From positions 1-64,000 of the forward strand of contig JAIEOV010000048.1 in NCBI GenBank assembly GCA_019750135.1: a DNA stretch of 64,000 nt. The letters run 5' to 3'. The first letter of the stretch is position 1. Every line of letters starts with the position of its first letter. A program made the translations under genes and the position numbers. The DNA comes from Reyranella sp. (GTDB lineage Bacteria; Pseudomonadota; Alphaproteobacteria; Reyranellales; Reyranellaceae). Positions 44,380-50,937 of the stretch are shown piece after piece. The notes under the pieces were generated by a model that ran no database searches, was not told the DNA's origin, and worked only from the letters and a program-made list of their open reading frames with translations.

Positions 44380-45778
44380 TTTCCGCCCTTTCCGCCCTTT
44401 CCGGAAGTGCTTTCGTATGGGCTAGCGCCGGGTTGACCTCCCATATGTTGGTGGGCCGGCCGCCGGTTGCACGCCAACCATCCGGCATCTGTCGCACGAT
44501 GTTCGCCGAGCGGAGGCGATAGAGCACCTGATCAGTATCGAAGGCATTGATCGTACGGCTCAACCCGTCCCGCCTCACCTGCTCGCGCGTGACACATTTC
44601 ATGCCCGTGCTGCGAAGCCAGCGGGCCGCACGACGCGCGTGAACCTCAGTGGACGTGGGCACGGTCTGCACGAACAGGCTCGTCGCGTGCGGCCGCAGGT
44701 AGCGGTCCCATATTGCCACTGCCTCTTCGATCCGCTCTCGGCCGATATGCCCCGGCGGACTCGTGGAACCGGTGGCGGACCAGTCCAGCAGTTCCAGGAT
44801 GCCGGCCAGCCGCACCACCGTTCCGCACCCCTTGCCCAACCACGCCTCCTCGAGGCCTTCGGCCTCGCTCAAGGCGGCATGAACGCTGGCCCTGAAGCTG
44901 TCCAGGGCGGCCAAGCCGCGCTCATCGACCTGCAGCACGAGAGGATCGCGGAGCGTGCCCGCCTTGCGCGCGATCCGACGCAGTCGGTTGAGCGCCTCGT
45001 CGTCGTCGGGCGACTGACCTCCCACGATCGACCGAAAAACCGGCTGGTGCGGCCAGGCATAGAGGTGCCTCGCGGCAAGATCCTCGCCGTCCTTGAAGAG
45101 TCGCCCCAACTGCTCGGGCTGCACGGCGCCGAGAATGCTCACGGCTGAGGTGGCACTGGTGTCGGCCGACCACGACTGCAGCCACAGACGCCGCCTGCGG
45201 TCATCCTCCGCCTTGAGGCAATCGAACCAGTCGCCGGCTTCGTCGCGCCACAACAGGGCACCACGGGCATTGGCGGCGGCGACCTCCTCGATCCTGTGGA
45301 CCTGCGCATCGTCGACGACGATCGCCTGCAGCTCCTCCGCGATCGTGGCCAGCATGCGACGCGTCGAAGCCCTGGCTGGCGACCGCCCGCTGGAAACGCG
45401 GCCGACGGCGAGTTGCCATAGAACAAGTGGCTCCTGCCATGTCGGCGTGACCCGCACGGTCGCGCCGGCGCCGCACAGGCCGGACACCGCGCCGAACAGG
45501 GCCTGAGCGACATAGTCGATCGGGGCGCCCACCGACGCGGCGGTGTCGGCCAGCCAGGCGCGCCACGGCGACGGTATCAGGTCGGTCGGGAACACTGGTA
45601 GTGCGCTCCGTCTGTCCTCCAGCAGGCTCGGGTCGATTTCGGGCCATTTCTCGCTGGACGTTGGCATTGCCGCAAACCGTGCGGCGGTCGCTGTATAGAG
45701 CGCATCGTCGGCAGACACCGAATCACGGATCCGCTGGGCGGCGGAGAGTCGGGGGGACTTCGGCATGGCAAGCACCAT
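44348..45778 (-). CDS. DUF3987-like protein with altered P-loop
   Basis: A 476-residue protein resembling DUF3987 (YfjI-type) helicase/primase-associated proteins of phages and plasmids. The entry SPWRAWLADTAASVGAPIDYV, the P-loop region, a Walker-B-like AIVVDDAQ (153-158) and ARGALLWRDEAGDWF follow the family order. The P-loop reads G126-RVSSG-R132-S, so the usual catalytic Lys is Arg. The C-terminal part has a winged-helix look. A 9-bp tandem repeat writes ERAERAE at its end. The gene probably derives from an integrated element. Start 45778 or 45766; no clear ribosome site. Confidence 0.7.
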   Translation of the reverse strand: MVLAMPKSPRLSAAQRIRDSVSADDALYTATAARFAAMPTSSEKWPEIDPSLLEDRRSALPVFPTDLIPSPWRAWLADTAASVGAPIDYVAQALFGAVSGLCGAGATVRVTPTWQEPLVLWQLAVGRVSSGRSPARASTRRMLATIAEELQAIVVDDAQVHRIEEVAAANARGALLWRDEAGDWFDCLKAEDDRRRRLWLQSWSADTSATSAVSILGAVQPEQLGRLFKDGEDLAARHLYAWPHQPVFRSIVGGQSPDDDEALNRLRRIARKAGTLRDPLVLQVDERGLAALDSFRASVHAALSEAEGLEEAWLGKGCGTVVRLAGILELLDWSATGSTSPPGHIGRERIEEAVAIWDRYLRPHATSLFVQTVPTSTEVHARRAARWLRSTGMKCVTREQVRRDGLSRTINAFDTDQVLYRLRSANIVRQMPDGWRATGGRPTNIWEVNPALAHTKALPERAERAETNPPPSGPGT

Positions 45779-45804
45779 CGCTAGCTTCGGACGTAAAATA
45801 ACAC

Positions 45805-45821
45805 GAGTTAAAATATAACTC
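45805..45821. promoter_or_regulatory. AT-rich inverted repeat upstream of the DUF3987 gene
   Basis: GAGTTA at 45805-45810 and TAACTC at 45816-45821 are exact complements around AAATA, in an AT-rich stretch (45790-45830) that stands out in this GC-rich window. It lies 27 bp upstream of the DUF3987 start and is a likely promoter or operator. Confidence 0.4.
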
Positions 45822-45882
45822 TCGTTTTATCTTGCTGCAAGTCCCGAATCAAGCGCCTTGCCCCTGGCCGTGCCGTCAGCCT

Positions 45883-46293
45883 TCACGGCACCTGGCTGAC
45901 ATCGAGGGCGTCCTTTTCATCTTCCAGCCATTCCTGCAGGGCGACGAGCTGCTCGGCGCCCAGTCGGCAGGGTACATCGATCTCCAGTCGATCCTGGTCG
46001 AACCGCACCCGCGCGCCGGGCAGGCCGTGGGCGGCAGCGAAGACATCGAGCCTGGCCTGCACCTCGCGGCGGTCGTCTTCGCTCCACAGATAGCCCGCCG
46101 GAATGAAGGCCCATTTGAACGTCCGTCCGACAACGGTCTTGCCCGGGTTCTCGTGGATCTCGAGACCGGGCCGCACAAAAGATCGGGGCTCGGCTGACCG
46201 CAGGAGCCGCACGGCGGTCCTGAGCGCCACCTTGAGCTCGTCGCCCTGCATCGTCTCGATGGGCCTTCCCATCCATGTCGCCTGATCGATCAT
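45883..46293 (-). CDS. Hypothetical protein, 136 aa, upstream of the DUF3987 gene
   Basis: Not recognised. The protein is soluble with no membrane segment. It has a Trp/aromatic middle (VVGRTFKWAFIPAGYLWSEDDRREV) and an acidic C-terminus (LQEWLEDEKDALDVSQ). AGAGGG lies 7 bases before ATG 46293. It has the same orientation as the DUF3987 gene, 104 bp upstream of it, so the pair may be one transferred unit. Confidence 0.6.
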   Translation of the reverse strand: MIDQATWMGRPIETMQGDELKVALRTAVRLLRSAEPRSFVRPGLEIHENPGKTVVGRTFKWAFIPAGYLWSEDDRREVQARLDVFAAAHGLPGARVRFDQDRLEIDVPCRLGAEQLVALQEWLEDEKDALDVSQVP

Positions 46294-46410
46294 CGGATTC
46301 CCTCTGCCTGTTACTTCAGGGGCGATCTAGCCGCCCGTGCCGGTCGATCAAGAGGGCGGGCGCCGTCTCGGGCCATGGGCTTGAAAAATTAATCAACAAC
46401 GACCGGAGGC

Positions 46411-46438
46411 CTTGACGGCGCCACGACTTTTCCTAGAT
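46411..46438 (+). promoter_or_regulatory. Heat-shock (sigma-32-like) promoter of the second hsp20
   Basis: CTTGAC at 46411-46416 and CCTAGAT at 46432-46438 with 15 bp between, the same arrangement as before the first hsp20 gene. Confidence 0.6.
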
Positions 46439-46445
46439 CGACATC

Positions 46446-46530
46446 CGGCGGGCCCCAAAGGGCCTGCCTCGCAAGGCCGGTCGCCCTGCGGGGGGCCGGT
46501 CGCAACCCATCGCTCATGAGGAGGATGACA
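46446..46530 (+). promoter_or_regulatory. ROSE-like RNA thermometer in second hsp20 leader
   Basis: The leader forms hairpins GGCGGGCCC/GGGCCTGCC and CCGG...CCGG, then UCGCU (46510-46514), a 7-base loop and AGGA (46522-46525) inside GAGGAGGA. The UCGCU/AGGA pairing with one unpaired G is the ROSE signature. The 3' end (CATCGCTCAT then GGAGGATGA) is shared with the other hsp20 leader while upstream hairpins differ. Confidence 0.6.
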
Positions 46531-46986
46531 ATGCGTACCGACTTCGATTTCGCTCCGTTGTATCGGGCCACCGTCGGCTTCGACCGGGTGTTCGACATGC
46601 TGGATTCGATGGCCGGCCAGCCCAGCCCCGGCGGCTACCCGCCCTATAATATCGAGAAGATTGCCGACGATGCCTGGCGCATCGTCATGGCGGTGGCGGG
46701 CTTCACCGAGACCGAGCTCAACGTTACCCAGAAAGAGGACGAGCTTCTGGTCACCGGCAAGGGCCACCCCGACCGGCATGAGGGCACCGAGTATCTCTAT
46801 CGCGGCATCGGGGCGCGTGACTTCGAGCGTCGCTTCCAGCTGGCTGACCACGTCCGTGTCCTGGGGGCCAAGCTGCAGAACGGCCTGCTCAGCATCGAGC
46901 TGAAGCGCGAGCTGCCCGAGGAGAAGAAGCCTCGACCGATCCCCATCGAAGGGCAGGCAACGCCGCGCACGATCACCCACCAGTAA
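46531..46986 (+). CDS. Small heat-shock protein Hsp20 (second copy)
   Basis: A 151-residue alpha-crystallin chaperone closely related to the copy at 14850 (shared YRATVGFDRVFDMLD, NVTQKEDELLVTGK, FERRFQLADHV, NGLLSIELKRELPEEKKPR). The C-terminal tail has PIPI as the I-x-I motif that docks oligomer partners. ATG 46531 is preceded by GAGGAGG. Having two copies with the same promoter and thermometer suggests mixed oligomers or dosage at heat stress. Confidence 0.93.
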   Translation: MRTDFDFAPLYRATVGFDRVFDMLDSMAGQPSPGGYPPYNIEKIADDAWRIVMAVAGFTETELNVTQKEDELLVTGKGHPDRHEGTEYLYRGIGARDFERRFQLADHVRVLGAKLQNGLLSIELKRELPEEKKPRPIPIEGQATPRTITHQ

Positions 46987-47000
46987 CGGTCGGGCGGGGG

Positions 47001-47035
47001 CCGGGCGCCGCCCTGGCGTTTCCTGGGGCGCCCGG
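47001..47035 (+). terminator. Possible transcription terminator after second hsp20
   Basis: CCGGGCGCC (47001-47009) pairs exactly with GGCGCCCGG (47027-47035) around a 17-base loop; the following bases TCTTCG are only weakly T-rich, so termination efficiency is doubtful. Confidence 0.4.
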
Positions 47036-47068
47036 TCTTCGCGACGCATTTCCAACAGGAGGTAAGGC

Positions 47069-47632
47069 ATGACAGCAACGTCAGCCGCTTCCACGCTTGG
47101 CAATACGTGGAATCGGCTTCCCAACTGCACAGAAGCAGTCGACCCGCAGCCCATGCCCGTGGGTACAAGGCTTTCGCCACCGCCGCTGTCCGCGCTGGAG
47201 TTGCCGCGGGGCAAGGTACTGGTGGTGGTCGACGACGCAATTGTGGCGCTCGACCTGCAGCGCCTGCTGCACGACGCGGGCTGGCGCGTCGTCGGCCCGG
47301 CGACCACGGTGGCAGAGGTCCAGCGCCTGATCCAGCGTGGCGACATTGCGTGCGCCATCCTCGATCTCGACATCGACCGGCGGGCGCCCTTGCCGATCGC
47401 CGACCTGCTGGCCTTCGCCGATATACCCTTCGTCTATCTCACCACCGGCGTGCTCGGTCCCGTGCCGTCGCGGCACAGGCGGCGGCCGGTCGTCGAGAAG
47501 CCCTTCACCGGCGAGAGCCTGATCGGAGCGGTGGAGAAGGCCATGGCGAGGCCGCGTGAGGTCGCCAACGACAATCGTTGGCCGAGTAACGCGTCGGTCG
47601 TCCCGTGGGCGAGGGTCTATCCTCCGCTCTGA
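47069..47632 (+). CDS. Single-domain response-regulator receiver protein
   Basis: A 187-residue protein with a REC domain at about 48-155: acidic pair Asp 55-56 (VLVVVDDA), phospho-acceptor Asp 99 (AILDLDID), Thr 125 and Lys 144 (VVEKPF). There is no output domain; the N-terminal 45 residues are Pro-rich. GGAGG precedes the ATG. It may be a phosphate sink or act through protein binding. Placed between hsp20 and a glycosyltransferase, it looks part of a stress-related group. Confidence 0.87.
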   Translation: MTATSAASTLGNTWNRLPNCTEAVDPQPMPVGTRLSPPPLSALELPRGKVLVVVDDAIVALDLQRLLHDAGWRVVGPATTVAEVQRLIQRGDIACAILDLDIDRRAPLPIADLLAFADIPFVYLTTGVLGPVPSRHRRRPVVEKPFTGESLIGAVEKAMARPREVANDNRWPSNASVVPWARVYPPL

Positions 47633-47712
47633 CGTCAAAGGGCGGCCGCCCAACCCTCGGAGCGGCCGCCCCCTTCCTTCAAGTCGATGCTTCGCTCAAC
47701 GGAGATCTGTCG

Positions 47713-48807
47713 ATGAAGATTGCCCAGGTCGCGCCGCTCGCCGAACGCTGCCCGCCGCGCCTCTATGGCGGCACCGAGCGGATCGTTTCGTATCTGACCG
47801 AGGAACTGGTCCGCCAGGGACATGACGTGACCCTTTTCGCCAGTGGCGATTCGCGGACCGCATCCAGGCTGGTCCGCTGCTCCGACATGGCGCTGCGTCT
47901 CAATCCCGCCGTCAAGGACCACCTGCCCTACCATCTCGTGATGCTGGACGAGGTGCGCCGCCGCGCCGACGATTTCGACGTCATCCACTTCCATATCGAC
48001 CTTTTGCATTTTCCGATGGTCCGGGACTTCGCCGACCGCACGCTGACGACGCTGCACGGACGGCTCGACCTGCCCGACCTGAAGCCCTTCTATGCGGCAT
48101 TCCGGGAACTCCCTCTGGTGTCGATCTCCGACAGCCAGCGCCGTCCGCTGCCGGCCGTGAACTGGGCGGCCACGGTCCCGCACGGCCTGCCGGGCGATCT
48201 GCTGCCGTTCGCGCCGCGACCGAAGGGGGACTATCTCGCCTTCCTCGGCCGCATCTCACCGGAAAAGAGGCCCGATCGCGCCATCGACATCGCCGCGCGC
48301 GCGGGCCTGCCGCTCAAGATTGCCGCCAAGATCGACAAGGTCGATCGTGCCTACTGGGACATCGCCATTGCGCCTCTCGTGGCCCGGCACGGCAACGTCG
48401 AGTTTGTCGGTGAGATCAACGATGCACAGAAAGCGGACTTCCTCGGCAATGCCCGGGCTCTGCTCTTTCCCATCGATTGGCCGGAGCCGTTCGGCCTGGT
48501 TATGATCGAGGCAATGGCCTGTGGGACGCCAGTCATCGCCTGGAACTGCGGCTCGGTGCCGGAGGTCGTCGACGACGGAATTACGGGCTTCATTGTCGGA
48601 AGCGAGAGTGAAGCCGTCGCCTCGGTACGGCGGTTGGACATGCTGGACCGGCGCGAGGTTCGGCGGACGTTCGAGCGGCGTTTCACGGCCAGGCGCATGG
48701 CCGACGACTATCTATCGATCTACCGAGCGCTGCCGGGCGTTCGCCGCGGCGTGACCCGCTTCCGGGGTGCTGGCCGGGATGGGTTGACCTTGATGGCCGT
48801 TGCGTAG
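47713..48807 (+). CDS. Glycosyltransferase family 4 protein
   Basis: A 364-residue GT-B fold enzyme. The N-terminal domain opens MKIAQVAPLAERCPPRLYGG; the nucleotide-sugar-binding domain has FLGRISPEKRPDRAI, KIDKVDRAYW and the retaining-enzyme motif EPFGLVMIEAMACGTPVIA. Similar proteins transfer glucose or other sugars to lipids, polysaccharide or osmolytes. GGAG lies 8 bases before ATG 47713. The product cannot be named from context. Confidence 0.9.
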   Translation: MKIAQVAPLAERCPPRLYGGTERIVSYLTEELVRQGHDVTLFASGDSRTASRLVRCSDMALRLNPAVKDHLPYHLVMLDEVRRRADDFDVIHFHIDLLHFPMVRDFADRTLTTLHGRLDLPDLKPFYAAFRELPLVSISDSQRRPLPAVNWAATVPHGLPGDLLPFAPRPKGDYLAFLGRISPEKRPDRAIDIAARAGLPLKIAAKIDKVDRAYWDIAIAPLVARHGNVEFVGEINDAQKADFLGNARALLFPIDWPEPFGLVMIEAMACGTPVIAWNCGSVPEVVDDGITGFIVGSESEAVASVRRLDMLDRREVRRTFERRFTARRMADDYLSIYRALPGVRRGVTRFRGAGRDGLTLMAVA

Positions 48808-48883
48808 CCGCGGAGGCAGATTGCACCCGTAGCTGTAACGTTTCCGTTTCTGCCTTCGTCTCCCGGAGAGAAGGGAGACAGCA

Positions 48884-49069
48884 ATGCAGGCAATTTGTTC
48901 GATCGCGGCCGCCATCCTGGCCCTGGCCAGCACCGGAGAGGGCAAGGCACCGGCTACCGGCATGATGGCCAAGGCCAGTGCGACCAGCGTCCAGTACGGC
49001 TTGCCGAAGCTGCCGAGCGTGCCTCGGCTGCCCAGCCTGCCGCGCTTGCCTAAGCCAAAGGGCCTCTGA
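48884..49069 (+). CDS. Small Pro/Leu-rich exported peptide (61 aa)
   Basis: A strong GGGAG lies before ATG 48884. The peptide has a signal-like start (MQAICSIAAAILALAS) and a basic, repetitive tail in which PRLPSLPRLPKP repeats a P-x-L-P unit. Not recognised; small size and repeat character make it uncertain. A family A palindrome begins 9 bp after its stop. Confidence 0.5.
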   Translation: MQAICSIAAAILALASTGEGKAPATGMMAKASATSVQYGLPKLPSVPRLPSLPRLPKPKGL

Positions 49070-49077
49070 CTCATGCC

Positions 49078-49140
49078 CTTCCGGACGCGCGCTCCAGCAC
49101 GCTCATGATCTGAGCGCGCTGGAAGCGCGCCGTCCGGAAG
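49078..49140. repeat. Palindromic element, family A, 63 bp
   Basis: CTTCCGGACGCGCGCTCCAG and its near complement (ending GTCCGGAAG) flank a centre with GCTCATGATCTGAGC. It shares the CTTCCGGAC termini with the copy at 9538 and lies between convergent genes. Confidence 0.8.
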
Positions 49141-49146
49141 ACTTGA

Positions 49147-49596
49147 TCAGGCCACCAGCGCGTAGAGATCCGTCTCGAGCTTGGCCGGATCGACGCCCTG
49201 CCAGGGCATGTAGATTTCCCAGTTGATGCCGGCGAGCTCGAGCTTCTCGGCCGCGCACCAGGCGAACAGCGTCTGCCAAGCGCCTGGCATGCCGTCGAAT
49301 GGCCCCTTGAGCTGGAAGTGCGCGGCCCGGCCGGCCGGCAGGTCCGACGGCACGATCTCACCGCGACCGGCAAAGCGGCGGCCGACGATGGTGCCGATCT
49401 CCATGTCGAGCGCGTCCTTCGCCGGCGTGCGAAAGCGCGTCAGCGGCCGGCCGAGCGCGCCTGCATCGAGCGACGACAATGCGGCGTCGATCTTGGCGCG
49501 CGCCGAACGCTGGGCATCCGGTATCTCGGGGAAAGGCACCTTGGCCTTGACCACCGCCGTGAGCTGGCGATCGACGGTCACGATTGAGCACGCCAT
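49147..49596 (-). CDS. GyrI-like / AraC effector-binding domain protein
   Basis: A 149-residue protein of the SOUL/GyrI-like small-molecule-binding fold. The central GRGEIVPSDLPAGRAAHFQLKGPFDGMPGAWQTLFAWC and C-terminal NWEIYMPW match the family pattern, in which a Glu near the end (here NWE) contacts ligands. Proteins of this kind bind toxic compounds or hydrolyse cyclopropanoids; the ligand here is unknown. AAGGGG lies 7 bases before the ATG, and a palindrome TTAACC/GGTTAA lies just upstream. Confidence 0.82.
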   Translation of the reverse strand: MACSIVTVDRQLTAVVKAKVPFPEIPDAQRSARAKIDAALSSLDAGALGRPLTRFRTPAKDALDMEIGTIVGRRFAGRGEIVPSDLPAGRAAHFQLKGPFDGMPGAWQTLFAWCAAEKLELAGINWEIYMPWQGVDPAKLETDLYALVA

Positions 49597-49611
49597 GGAT
49601 GGCCCCTTCAG

Positions 49612-49627
49612 TTAACCTATTGGTTAA
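49612..49627. promoter_or_regulatory. Inverted repeat upstream of the GyrI-like gene
   Basis: TTAACC at 49612-49617 and GGTTAA at 49622-49627 are exact complements around TATT. The site begins 16 bp upstream of the start codon, in the position of an operator for an ArsR- or TetR-type repressor; no such regulator gene is in the window nearby. Confidence 0.4.
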
Positions 49628-49726
49628 GTGATAGAGAGCCGAGCCGCCATCGTCAACACCCGAGGCATCGCCTGTAACGACCGAACTCGACGCCTCGTCT
49701 CCTCGACAGGACACGAGGGGAAGACG

Positions 49727-49960
49727 ATGAAACCACTCTTGGCAGCGCTGTCGTTGGCCATGGCCTTGCTGGGGTTGGGCACATACCTTGCGGCGCTCGA
49801 CGTCGCCTGGAACAGCGCGGCGAGCGAAGCTACCGCTGCCGGTGACTGGCGACTCCAGTTCTTCACCCAGAGAGACGAACTCGGACGGCCGATCTGCCGC
49901 CGCAACAACTTCGCCCATCCCGAACGTCCGGTCGTCAGGATGGGCCAGAATTGCCCGTGA
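49727..49960 (+). CDS. Small exported or membrane-anchored protein, 77 aa
   Basis: Starts at ATG 49727 behind GAGGGGAAG. It has a hydrophobic N-terminus (MKPLLAALSLAMALLGLGTYLAAL) that could be a signal or anchor, then about 50 polar residues with two Cys (PICRRN and QNCP). No family recognised. It converges on the hydratase gene with 11 bp between stops. Confidence 0.6.
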   Translation: MKPLLAALSLAMALLGLGTYLAALDVAWNSAASEATAAGDWRLQFFTQRDELGRPICRRNNFAHPERPVVRMGQNCP

Positions 49961-49971
49961 CGAGCCTGTGC

Positions 49972-50760
49972 TTATCTCACCGTGATCTCGGTGCCGCCGA
50001 GGCCAATGAACTCAGTCTTGGCCACGCCCGGCCCCGGCAGGAACACCGGCGGATGGACCGATCCCGTCAGGATCACGTCACCCGCCTTCAGGTGCTTGCC
50101 GTGCTCTAAAAGTTTGTTGGCGAGCCAGGCGAGTGAGATCAGGGCGCTGCCCATGACGTTGGTGCCGGGGCCGGCGCCGATCTCCTTGCCTTCGAACTCA
50201 GAGCGGCCTTTGAGGCCCGCAAAATCGACCTTCTGCCAGTCCTTCACCTCGGTGCCGACGATGCAGGCGGCTTGCAGCACGTCGTCGGCGATGCGGCCGG
50301 GGCCGCTCACCTTGGTGACATCGGCGTAGCGGTTCTCGACGACCTCGGCGCCACAGTAGAAGTTGGCAACATGGGCCTGGATGCTGTCGGCCGTATAACC
50401 GCCGGCTGTCGCGTCCTTTGAAATGCGCGCCACCATTTCGCATTCGATGCCGGCCTTGATCGGCCAGCCCTTCTCGAACACCGCGCCGGTGGGCCGCACG
50501 CCGCTCTTGTAGATGCCGGCGAACACGGGACCCGAGAGCTTCATCGGCTCATATTGCGAGGGCAGCGTCAGCGCCACCTTCCAGCCCGCCATGGCATCCT
50601 TGCCGTCGGCGGTCAGCCGGTCGTGCACGGCGAACTGGACCTTGTAGGAATCGGCCTCGCTGAGGTTCGCCGCGTCGGCGGCGAGGAAATCCATCACCTG
50701 CCGGCTGCGACGGCCCGCGGCGATGCGGTCAGCGAGAGCGGCGATTTCCTTGTCGTTCAC
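49972..50760 (-). CDS. 2-keto-4-pentenoate hydratase / FAH-fold family protein
   Basis: A 262-residue protein of the MhpD/HpaH-like hydratase family. Evidence is GIECEMVARISKDA (metal-binding Glu pair), ALISLAWLANKLLEHGKHLKAGDVILTGS and a final LGGTEITV. It would hydrate a 2-hydroxyalkadienoate from aromatic ring cleavage. GTG 50760 follows GGAGGA; upstream codons come from a palindromic repeat and are not part of the protein. A related hydratase is at 57055. Confidence 0.83.
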   Translation of the reverse strand: MNDKEIAALADRIAAGRRSRQVMDFLAADAANLSEADSYKVQFAVHDRLTADGKDAMAGWKVALTLPSQYEPMKLSGPVFAGIYKSGVRPTGAVFEKGWPIKAGIECEMVARISKDATAGGYTADSIQAHVANFYCGAEVVENRYADVTKVSGPGRIADDVLQAACIVGTEVKDWQKVDFAGLKGRSEFEGKEIGAGPGTNVMGSALISLAWLANKLLEHGKHLKAGDVILTGSVHPPVFLPGPGVAKTEFIGLGGTEITVR

Positions 50761-50774
50761 GGCGATGTCCTCCT

Positions 50775-50933
50775 GCTGGGGGCGCGCCACTCCAGTGGCG
50801 CGTCTTTGCTTATACCAGCGAAGACGCGCGACTGCAGCGGCACGCCCCTGCGGTGCGTTCTTCTCAAGCTCATGAAGAGGACGCTCGCGGTCCGGAAGAC
50901 CATGACGCGCCACTGGAGTGGCGCGCCCCCAGC
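50775..50933. repeat. MITE-like palindromic element, family A, 159 bp
   Basis: Terminal inverted repeats GCTGGGGGCGCGCCACTCCA (50775 on) and its complement ending at 50933 match for 29-30 bp. The interior has a further imperfect inverted repeat and differs from that of the 49-212 element, which has the same ends. It fills the gap between the hydratase start and the FadJ-type stop. Confidence 0.8.
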
Positions 50934-50937
50934 GGAG

